Of a stretch of 55,978 nt of DNA, positions 15,223 to 22,563 are shown in pieces. The notes beneath the pieces are model-generated. The model made no database searches. It had not been told where the DNA came from and was given only the letters and a program-made list of their open reading frames with translations. The translations under genes were made by a program, and so were the position numbers. Each line of letters opens with the position of its first letter. The stretch's first letter is position 1. This DNA comes from Terriglobales bacterium. Lineage in GTDB: Bacteria; Acidobacteriota; Terriglobia; Terriglobales; Acidobacteriaceae. Location of the stretch: NCBI GenBank assembly GCA_015655195.1, contig JAATFM010000076.1, forward strand, positions 1 to 55,978. The letters run 5' to 3'.

Positions 15223-17916
15223 GTGCCGGCTCTAGCCAAACCGCCCGTCTTTCTGCTCGATTCCATGGCGTTCATCTTCCGCGCCTATCACGCCATGCAG
15301 CGCAGCAGGCCCATGTCTACACGTTCGGGCCTGCCGACTGCGGCTACCTACGTTTTCGTAAACATGATTAACAAGCTGCGCCAGGACTTTGCGCCGCATT
15401 ACTTTGCCGCGGTTTTCGACGTGAGCGGCAAGGTCTTCCGCGACGACCGCGCCCTTGCCATCGGCACGCTGCGAAAGTGGAATGGGAAGACGCAGAGCTT
15501 CGACGAGGTAAGCTACGACGGCTACAAGGCCAAGCGCGAGGCGATGCCGGAGGACTTGCGTCGGCAGGTTCCGTACATGCGCCGCTCGCTTGAAGCCTTC
15601 CGCATTCCCATCCTTGAGGCCGAGGGCTTCGAGGCGGATGACGTGATCGGCACGCTGGCGCGCCAGGCCGCCGCGCAGGGCCACGAGGTCTTTATCGTCT
15701 CCGGCGACAAGGATATGATGCAGCTCGTCAACGAGCACGTAAAAATTCTGAACCCGCAGAAGGACAATCTCGTTCTCGACGCGGCGAAGGTCGAGGAGAC
15801 CCTCGGCGTGCCGCCAGAAAAAGTTGTCGATGTGATGGCGCTACGCGGCGACACGATTGACAATGTGCCCGGCGCGCCCGGCATCGGCGACAAGGGCAGC
15901 GTCGATCTCATCAAGGAGTTCGGCTCTGTGGAAGCGGTGCTGGAGCGTGCCGCCGAAGTGAAGCGCAAGAGCTACCGCGAATCGCTCGAACAGAACCGCG
16001 ACACGGTGCTGCTCTCGAAGGAGCTTGTCACCATCGATTGCAACGTGCCGCTCACGCTCGATCTTGACGAGATGCAGACGCAGCAGCCGGACATCGAAGC
16101 CTGCCGTGAGCTTTTCACCGAGCTGGAGTTCACGTCGATGCTGCGCGGGCTGGAGCCTGCGGCGGCAACAGGGAAGCTGGAGTTGATCGACGAGCCGACC
16201 GACGAACAGGCAACAGCTTTTTATGCGGCTGCGCGGCAGAATGGTTTTGCCTTTGCGCTCGACGTTGCCCCGCCAACAGCCGACGAATCTGAAGATGATA
16301 CCGCCATTCCTACGACGCTTTCGCTACTTGACGTCGTGGAGGAGGCGGAGAAGAAGACGCGTTTCAGCGTTGGCGTTTGTGCGGAGCAGGGAATCGCTTT
16401 ATCTCTGGCACTCACGCCTGAGCTACGCGCACTGCTCGAAGACGCGACAATTCCCAAGCGCGTGCACGATCTCAAACTTGCTCTCCACGTGCTGCATGGT
16501 CTCGGCGTGGAACTGCGCGGCCCGGCAGACGACACGATGCTGCTCTCCTACGCGCTGAATCCCACGCACTCCACGCAGACGCTGGCAGACGTGGCTGCGC
16601 GCAACAATCAGTCGCCGCCGGCATCGCTGCCCGCTGCTGCTGCGGCCATTCATGCGCTCGTTCCCGCGCTGCGGGCGCATGTGGACGAGCTTGGTCTAGC
16701 GCGTGTTTATATGGAGATCGATCTGCCGCTCGCGCCTGTCCTTTATCGCGTGGAGCAGGCAGGCGTTCGCATTGACAAGGCCGCTTTGGGCGCGCTTTCC
16801 ACGCGCTTTGCCGGTGAGATGGAGCGCGTTGGCAGCCGCATCTTCGAGCTTGCGGGCAAGGCTTTCAACATCAACTCGCCCAAGCAGCTTGCCACGGTGC
16901 TTTTTACGGACCTCGGCCTGCCTGCGCCGCCGGCGCGTGGAAAAAGCAAGTCCGTTTCCACCGCGCAGGATGTGCTGGAGCAGCTCGCGGAAAAGCATGA
17001 GCTGCCGGGGTTGGTGCTGGAATACCGCCATCTCGCCAAGCTGAAATCGGTGTACGTGGATGCGCTACCTCTGCTTGCCGATGCGGATTCGCGCGTGCAT
17101 ACGACGTTCCAATCCGCGGCCACGGCGACGGGCAGACTTTCGTCCATCAATCCGAATTTGCAAAACATTCCCGTGCGCACGGAACTGGGCCGCGAGATAC
17201 GCGCCGCATTTATCGCCGCGCCGGGCACTGATCTGCTTTCCGCGGATTACTCGCAGATTGAGCTGCGCCTGTTGGCGCACTTCAGCGGCGACCCGCTGCT
17301 CACGCGCGCCTATCGTAATGACGAAGACATTCATACGCTGACGGCGAGCGAGGTCTTCGGCGTGCCAGCCGACACGATGGACAAGGAGACGCGCAATCGC
17401 GCCAAGGCCGTGAACTTCGGCATTGTCTACGGCATCTCGCCCTTTGGACTGGCCGCGCAGCTTGGGATTCCGCAGGCCGAGGCGCGCGCCTACATTGACC
17501 GCTACTTTGCGCGCTACCAGGGCGTGCATGAGTTTATCGAAAAGACGCTGGCGGAGACGCGGCGCACGGGCAGTGTTCGCACCATGTTTGGCAGGATGCG
17601 GCCGATTCCGGACATCGAGAGCCGCAATCCGAATCAGCGCGGCTTTGCGGAGCGGACGGCGATCAACTCTCCGCTGCAAGGCACGGCTGCCGACCTTATC
17701 AAGCTGGCAATGATTTCGCTCGACCGCAAGCTCGCCGAGCGCAAATTAAAAACGCGCATGGTGTTGCAGGTTCACGACGAATTGCTCTTCGAGGTTCCGG
17801 CGGCGGAGCGCGAAGAAGTCACAGAGCTGGTGCGCGCGGAGATGGAAGGCGTGGTTGAGCTTAGTGTGCCGATAGTGGCCGATCTCGGCATCGGGCCGAA
17901 CTGGCGCGATCTTTAA
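15223..17916 (+). CDS. polA: DNA polymerase I, proofreading domain degenerate
   Basis: DNA polymerase I fills gaps in repair and removes Okazaki primers. The 897 residues comprise an N-terminal 5'-3' exonuclease (about 1-290, with FEADDVIGTLA and SGDKDMMQLV), a middle exonuclease-fold region (about 320-500) and the polymerase (about 520-897). Polymerase motifs A (SADYSQIELRLLAHFSGD), B (RAKAVNFGIVYG) and C (QVHDELLFEVP) are intact. In the middle domain the proofreading DxE is replaced (A345-L-D347), and the position of E. coli Asp424 is Ala420, so 3'-5' proofreading should be absent. The start is a GTG. Confidence 0.97.
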   Translation: MPALAKPPVFLLDSMAFIFRAYHAMQRSRPMSTRSGLPTAATYVFVNMINKLRQDFAPHYFAAVFDVSGKVFRDDRALAIGTLRKWNGKTQSFDEVSYDGYKAKREAMPEDLRRQVPYMRRSLEAFRIPILEAEGFEADDVIGTLARQAAAQGHEVFIVSGDKDMMQLVNEHVKILNPQKDNLVLDAAKVEETLGVPPEKVVDVMALRGDTIDNVPGAPGIGDKGSVDLIKEFGSVEAVLERAAEVKRKSYRESLEQNRDTVLLSKELVTIDCNVPLTLDLDEMQTQQPDIEACRELFTELEFTSMLRGLEPAAATGKLELIDEPTDEQATAFYAAARQNGFAFALDVAPPTADESEDDTAIPTTLSLLDVVEEAEKKTRFSVGVCAEQGIALSLALTPELRALLEDATIPKRVHDLKLALHVLHGLGVELRGPADDTMLLSYALNPTHSTQTLADVAARNNQSPPASLPAAAAAIHALVPALRAHVDELGLARVYMEIDLPLAPVLYRVEQAGVRIDKAALGALSTRFAGEMERVGSRIFELAGKAFNINSPKQLATVLFTDLGLPAPPARGKSKSVSTAQDVLEQLAEKHELPGLVLEYRHLAKLKSVYVDALPLLADADSRVHTTFQSAATATGRLSSINPNLQNIPVRTELGREIRAAFIAAPGTDLLSADYSQIELRLLAHFSGDPLLTRAYRNDEDIHTLTASEVFGVPADTMDKETRNRAKAVNFGIVYGISPFGLAAQLGIPQAEARAYIDRYFARYQGVHEFIEKTLAETRRTGSVRTMFGRMRPIPDIESRNPNQRGFAERTAINSPLQGTAADLIKLAMISLDRKLAERKLKTRMVLQVHDELLFEVPAAEREEVTELVRAEMEGVVELSVPIVADLGIGPNWRDL

Positions 17917-18075
17917 TTTCGCTTCAACTCACGCGGCGCATTTGCAGCACTGTATTTGCAGGACATGGAATCCATCGTGCTGGTATTGCCATCCAACAGG
18001 GCGTAGACTTGAGCGCGACCTCGCGTGCGCGTGAAGATTGGTAACGAATTCCCAATCAGAAATCGGAGTTAATTT

Positions 18076-18963
18076 ATGAGCACAACGCAATCCATTCCTG
18101 CTTCCGCCGCCGGCACATTTGCTATCGGCGGCGATCTTGTGGTCAACCGTCTCGGTTATGGCGCCATGCGCATCACGGGCAAAGGTATCTGGGGTCCGCC
18201 AGAGAATAAGGCGGCCGCTCTTGCTACGCTGCGCCGCGCCGTGGAGCTTGGCGTGAATCTTATCGATACCGCGGACTCTTACGGCCCCGGTACTTCGGAA
18301 GAGCTGATTGCCGAAGCGCTTTATCCCTATCCTGCCGGCCTGGTGATTGCCACCAAGGGCGGATGGGAGCGGCCCGGACCAGGGCAGTGGACGCACAACG
18401 CCGACCCGAAGCATCTGGCAAAGGCTCTCGAAGGCAGCCTGAAGCGCCTGCGCGTGGAGCGCATCGACGTGCATCAGTTGCACGCGCCGGACAACGCCGT
18501 TTCGTTTGAGGCTTCGGTCGAAGCGCTGGCAAAACTTCGCGAGCAGGGCAAGATTCGGCACGTCGGCCTGTCGAATGTGACCCGCGAGCACATCGAGCGG
18601 GCGAGCCGGATTGTGCCGATTGTTTCCGTGCAGAACCGCTACAGCTTTGCCGACCGCGAATCCGATTTCATCGTGGATTACTGCGAGCAGCACGGCATTG
18701 CGTTTCTGCCGTGGGCGCCGCTGGGGCAGGCGAGAAAGGCGCATGAGGCCATCGAGAAGGTCTCGAAGCAGCTCAAGGCCACTCCGCTGCAAATCGCGCT
18801 GGCGTGGCTGCTGAAGCGGTCCAAGGTGATTCTGCCGATTCCGGGAACTTCTTCGGTAGCGCACCTTGAAGAGAACACTGCTGCAGCCGGCATCGAGCTG
18901 CCGCAGGCGGCTTACGATGAGCTTGCCAGTGTAAGCATTCCACCGGCGAGCCTGCGCGGATAA
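18076..18963 (+). CDS. Aldo/keto reductase, YdbC/PdxI-like
   Basis: A 295-residue NADPH-dependent aldo/keto reductase. The catalytic tetrad region is visible: Asp and Tyr in LIDTADSYGPG, Lys in VIATKGG, and the His-bearing VHQLHAPD. The NADP-binding end is ILPIPGTSSVAHLEEN. N-terminal VNRLGYGAMRITGKGIWGPP resembles E. coli YdbC (pyridoxal reductase PdxI), so a vitamin B6 role is possible but not shown. GGAG about 9 bases before the ATG supports the start. A strong hairpin terminator follows the stop. The 159-base gap before the gene shows no other feature I can name. Confidence 0.9.
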   Translation: MSTTQSIPASAAGTFAIGGDLVVNRLGYGAMRITGKGIWGPPENKAAALATLRRAVELGVNLIDTADSYGPGTSEELIAEALYPYPAGLVIATKGGWERPGPGQWTHNADPKHLAKALEGSLKRLRVERIDVHQLHAPDNAVSFEASVEALAKLREQGKIRHVGLSNVTREHIERASRIVPIVSVQNRYSFADRESDFIVDYCEQHGIAFLPWAPLGQARKAHEAIEKVSKQLKATPLQIALAWLLKRSKVILPIPGTSSVAHLEENTAAAGIELPQAAYDELASVSIPPASLRG

Positions 18964-18979
18964 TCGTATTTCATGCAGG

Positions 18980-19015
18980 AGTCGCGGCGCTCGTTTCAGA
19001 GCGCCGCGACTTTTT
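18980..19015 (+). terminator. Rho-independent terminator after the aldo/keto reductase
   Basis: A perfect 13-base stem (AGTCGCGGCGCTC with GAGCGCCGCGACT) around a 6-base loop GTTTCA, followed by a run of five T. It ends transcription of the plus-strand gene 16 bases after its stop. There is no T-run in the other direction, so it should not serve the convergent glmM transcript well. Confidence 0.9.
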
Positions 19016-19018
19016 GCG

Positions 19019-20377
19019 TTATGCGCCGAGCTCTGCGCGGATGGCATCGGCAATCGCATCGGCGTTGCGGCGCATTGCCTCTTCGCTTTCGGCTTCGATC
19101 ATTACGCGGGCTAGCGTCTCGGTGCCGGAGTAGCGAATCACAACGCGGCCCGTATCTTTTAATTCCTCTTCGGCGGCGTGAATCGTCGCAGCAATCGATG
19201 GAATCGATTCGAACGGCTTCTTCTCGCGCACCTTCACGTTGACAATGACCTGCGGATAAACCTTGAGATCGGCGGTCAGCTCGTCGATGCCTTTGCCGCT
19301 GCGCGCCAGCAAGTCGAGCACGACGAGGCTTGTGAGCAGCCCATCGCCGGTAGTGGCGAGATGGGGAAAGAGAATGTGGCCGGACTGCTCGCCGCCCAGC
19401 GCCGCGCCGCGCTTCTGCATCATTTCTAGAACGTAGCGGTCGCCGACCGGCGCGCGCAGCATGGCAATGCCGGAGCGCTTGAGCGCCGCTTCGAGGCCCA
19501 TATTAGACATGGTGGTGGCAACGACAATGTCGCCGTCGAGCAGGCCGCGCGCCTTGAGATCGCGTCCGGCGATGAGCAGAATCGCGTCGCCGTTGATAAT
19601 GTTTCCGCTGGGGCCGGCCAACATGCAGCGGTCGGCGTCGCCGTCGAAGGTGAGGCCGATAGCGCCGCGCGCGGCGGCTTCCTTTGCCACATAGCCGGGA
19701 TAGAGCGCGCCGCAGTTGGTGTTGATGTTGCGGCCGTCGGGCGCAATGTTTAAGAGCGTCACATCGCCGCCGAGCTGCGAAAAAAGCTCGGGCGCAATGG
19801 ACGAGGCCGCGCCGTTGGCGCAGTCGGCCACAATCTTCATGCCGTCGAGCCGCAGGCCGGGGACAGAGGAGAGCAGAAACTCGATGTAGTCGTGCTTCAG
19901 CGCGGCATTGTCTTCGACGGGTGGTAGCGCGGCGGGATCGGGCGCGGTCTCCGTTTCCACGCGGCGCAGAATTTCTTCTTCAATCGCCAGTTCTACCGAG
20001 TCAGGCAGCTTGAACCCATCGGCACCAAAGAGCTTGATGCCGTTGTCGCGCCAGGGATTGTGCGAGGCGGAGATAACAACGCCGGCGCTGAAGCCATGCT
20101 TGCGCGCAAGCAGCGCGACGGCGGGCGTTGGCACAATGCCCGCGCTCTCGACCGTTGCGCCCGTGTCTCGCAGGCCCGCGGCAAGAGTCGCGGCGATCCA
20201 CGGGCTTGACTCGCGGGTGTCGCGGCCGAGAATCACGCGCGGGTTTTGCTGCTTCGCGCTGAGCGAGTGGGCGAGAGCCACGCCTGTCGCATAGATTGTC
20301 GCCGCGTCCAGAGGTGGCTCGCCTGCAACCGCGCGAATTCCATCCGTTCCAAAGAGCTTGCGTACCGATGAACTCAT
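19019..20377 (-). CDS. glmM: Phosphoglucosamine mutase
   Basis: GlmM converts glucosamine-6-phosphate to glucosamine-1-phosphate on the way to UDP-GlcNAc for cell wall synthesis. The 452 residues show KLFGTDGIRAVAGE at the N-terminus, the phosphoserine loop VVISASHNPWRDNGIKLFG, the metal loop LTFDGDADRCM and the sugar loop GGEQSGHI. The C-terminal VIRYSGTETLARVMIE binds phosphate. Its ATG overlaps the xseA stop by 4 bases, so it is the last gene of a leftward operon with xseA and perhaps the upstream phosphorelay genes. Start confirmed by family alignment at MSSSVRKLFGTDGIR. Confidence 0.97.
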   Translation of the reverse strand: MSSSVRKLFGTDGIRAVAGEPPLDAATIYATGVALAHSLSAKQQNPRVILGRDTRESSPWIAATLAAGLRDTGATVESAGIVPTPAVALLARKHGFSAGVVISASHNPWRDNGIKLFGADGFKLPDSVELAIEEEILRRVETETAPDPAALPPVEDNAALKHDYIEFLLSSVPGLRLDGMKIVADCANGAASSIAPELFSQLGGDVTLLNIAPDGRNINTNCGALYPGYVAKEAAARGAIGLTFDGDADRCMLAGPSGNIINGDAILLIAGRDLKARGLLDGDIVVATTMSNMGLEAALKRSGIAMLRAPVGDRYVLEMMQKRGAALGGEQSGHILFPHLATTGDGLLTSLVVLDLLARSGKGIDELTADLKVYPQVIVNVKVREKKPFESIPSIAATIHAAEEELKDTGRVVIRYSGTETLARVMIEAESEEAMRRNADAIADAIRAELGA

Positions 20378-21804
20378 TTTCTCCGTCTCGTTCTGTGTTT
20401 TTCAGGCGCCACGCTTTCCACGCGGCTGGTAAATGCGCCGTCGCTGAGGCGCGTAGTTATGGTGTCGCCCGCGGCAACCTGCGTGGTCGAGCGCACAAGC
20501 CCGCCCTGCGCGTCGAGCACAAGGGCGTATCCGCGGTCGAGCACAGCAAGCGGCGAGAGTGCATCGAGGCGCGCGGTGAGCCGGTCGAATCTCGCCTGTT
20601 TTTCAAAAAAGCGACGCTCCATTGCGCGTTCCATGCGAGCCTGCGCGGTGGCAAAGCCGCTCCGCGCCAGAGCGATCTTTTGCCGCGGATCGTGGCGCAG
20701 CACCGCGGCAGTGAATCCATCGACTGCATGCCGCCGATTACGGAACTGCTCGCGCAAGGCAGTTTCCATGCGTTGCGTGGCGTCGTCGAGCCGCTGCGCG
20801 AGGCGATGCAGAAGCATTGTCATGCGCGTCTCTGCGCCGCTTACGCGAACGTGCGCGATGCGCTGGCGCGCCTGCATGAGCTGGAACTGCGCACCGCGGC
20901 GCAGGCGGCGGTCGAACTCGACGAGGCGCTCGCCGATGCCGTAATGCGCTTCGGTGATAAGCTCCGCGGCGGCGGAGGGAGTTGGCGCGCGCAGATCGGC
21001 GACGAAATCGGCAATCGTGAAATCCGTTTCGTGACCGACGGCGGAGACGACCGGCACGCGCGATGTGGCAATGGCCCGCGCCATGCGCTCGCTGTTGAAG
21101 GCGGCAAGGTCTTCGAGCGAGCCTCCGCCGCGCGCCACGACAATCACATCCGTCAGGCCCGCTTCGTTGAGGCTTGCAATCGCGGCTTCGATCTCTTCCG
21201 CCGCGTTTTCGCCCTGCACCGTAACAGGAAAAAGCAGAACGTTGAGGCCCGCGTGACGGCGGCTGGCGATGTTGAGAAAGTCGCGGATGACGGCGCCGGT
21301 GGGCGAAGTGACAATGCCGACCGTACGCGGAAATGCCGGCAGCGGGCGCTTGCGAGCAGCGTCGAAGAGTCCCTCGGCCTTGAGCCGCTCGCGCAACTGT
21401 TCGAAAGCCAGTTGCAGCGAGCCTGCGCCGACCGGCTCCATGGTCTCGGCCACAAGCTGCATCTGGCCGCGCTGGTCGTAGACGCTGACGCGGCCGCGCG
21501 CCAGAACATGCAGGCCGTCCTTCGGGGTAAAGCGCAGCTTCAGCTTATGTCGAAACATTACGACAGGTAGTTGGGCGTCGGCGTCCTTGAGTGTGAAGTA
21601 GAGATGGCCGGAGGCAGCGGGGCGGAGGTTCGATATTTCGCCCTCGACCCAGACATCGGCGAACTCGCGCTCGACCAGCTCGCGGGCGCGGCCCACAAGC
21701 TCGCGCACCGGCCAGATGTGCCGTGACGGAGCAGCTGCCGCGGCTTCAAAGAGCAGGGCAAGCTGCGAGCCGCCTTCCTCCCGGGTCTGGCCGTGCCTCG
21801 TCAT
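20374..21804 (-). CDS. xseA: Exodeoxyribonuclease VII large subunit
   Basis: XseA is the catalytic subunit of exonuclease VII, which degrades single-stranded DNA. The 476 residues carry the N-terminal OB domain (VWVEGEISNLRPAASGHLYF TLKD region), the catalytic core with GIVTSPTGAVIRDFLNIASRR, VIVVARGGGSLEDLAAFN and SAVGHETDFTIADFVADLRA, and a long coiled-coil tail rich in Arg and Leu. xseB, the small subunit gene, is not in the window. The ATG lies 26 bases after the Hpt gene stop and the stop overlaps glmM by 4 bases. Confidence 0.96.
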   Translation of the reverse strand: MTRHGQTREEGGSQLALLFEAAAAAPSRHIWPVRELVGRARELVEREFADVWVEGEISNLRPAASGHLYFTLKDADAQLPVVMFRHKLKLRFTPKDGLHVLARGRVSVYDQRGQMQLVAETMEPVGAGSLQLAFEQLRERLKAEGLFDAARKRPLPAFPRTVGIVTSPTGAVIRDFLNIASRRHAGLNVLLFPVTVQGENAAEEIEAAIASLNEAGLTDVIVVARGGGSLEDLAAFNSERMARAIATSRVPVVSAVGHETDFTIADFVADLRAPTPSAAAELITEAHYGIGERLVEFDRRLRRGAQFQLMQARQRIAHVRVSGAETRMTMLLHRLAQRLDDATQRMETALREQFRNRRHAVDGFTAAVLRHDPRQKIALARSGFATAQARMERAMERRFFEKQARFDRLTARLDALSPLAVLDRGYALVLDAQGGLVRSTTQVAAGDTITTRLSDGAFTSRVESVAPEKHRTRRRK

Positions 21805-21830
21805 CCTATTGAGTGTAATTGCCGGCTGCC

Positions 21831-22169
21831 CTATTTGCGGTCGGCGATCATCGCTTTGAGCTGGGCGGCGATGCCGGCAAGCCGCGCGGCGTCGTCCGGG
21901 TCGGTGCCGGGGTCGCCGGAGTAGAGAATCTCCGCCTCGCGCGCCAGCACAGTTCCCCTGGTGAGCCCGAAGGTGCCGAGCACGCCGGCGAGATTATGCG
22001 CGGCGGTGTTGGCGGCAATGCGCTGTTCCTCGCCGATCTCTCCGTTTTCGAGCGTTTGCGCCGCGGCTTCGAGCACAGCGATGCGCTCCTGCATGAGCGG
22101 AAGGTACTGCGTCCAGAGCCGGTCCAGAGACTCCTTCAGATCAGGTTGTTCTGTGTTATCGGGGGGCAT
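21831..22169 (-). CDS. Hpt (histidine phosphotransfer) domain protein
   Basis: A free-standing Hpt protein of 112 residues, predicted to shuttle a phosphoryl group between response regulators. The core helix contains TAAHNLAGVLGTFGL, where His is the phospho-acceptor and the Gly-containing follow-up matches the HxLxGxxxxxG pattern. The rest is helical and acidic, as expected of a four-helix bundle. It begins 6 bases after the receiver gene stop, so the two are coupled. With the adjoining receiver and kinase it makes a multi-step phosphorelay; the final output regulator is not in the window. Confidence 0.82.
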   Translation of the reverse strand: MPPDNTEQPDLKESLDRLWTQYLPLMQERIAVLEAAAQTLENGEIGEEQRIAANTAAHNLAGVLGTFGLTRGTVLAREAEILYSGDPGTDPDDAARLAGIAAQLKAMIADRK

Positions 22170-22175
22170 TGGTTC

Positions 22176-22559
22176 TTAACTCCAGCCAAGAATATCGGCA
22201 ATCTGCCGGTGCAGCGTGAGCGGATCGAAGGGCTTCTCCAGAACTGCGGCCACTCCCAGCGTAGCCAGCCGCGCCCGCTCGCTCTTCTGCGATTTTGCCG
22301 TAAGCAGCAGCACGGGAATCTTTGCCGTGGCGGCATTGCGCTGCAACTCGCGGAAGGTGGCAGGCCCGTCCATGTCGGGCATCATTACGTCCAGCAGAAT
22401 CGCCTCGGGTTGAAAGCTCTCCGCCTGCACCACGCCCTGCGCGCCGGAGCAGGCAAGCTCGACCCGCCAGCCGGCTATGGACTCAAGGCTCATCGCGGCT
22501 ACGGCGCGGATATCCTCTTCGTCGTCGATGATCAGGATGCGTCGGGGCACTGAGTTCAT
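22176..22559 (-). CDS. Single-domain response regulator (CheY-like)
   Basis: A 127-residue stand-alone receiver. The acidic pocket is ILIIDDEEDI, the phospho-acceptor Asp lies in AILLDVMMPDMDGP, the switch Thr in VLLLTAKSQ, and the conserved Lys in VLEKPFDPLTL. There is no output domain, so it probably passes phosphate to the Hpt protein encoded next. ATG at 22559 has AGGAG close upstream; an in-frame ATG at 22763 would run into the kinase gene. It starts 4 bases after the kinase stop, which makes a tight kinase-receiver-Hpt cluster. Confidence 0.92.
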   Translation of the reverse strand: MNSVPRRILIIDDEEDIRAVAAMSLESIAGWRVELACSGAQGVVQAESFQPEAILLDVMMPDMDGPATFRELQRNAATAKIPVLLLTAKSQKSERARLATLGVAAVLEKPFDPLTLHRQIADILGWS

Positions 22560-22563
22560 TCTC

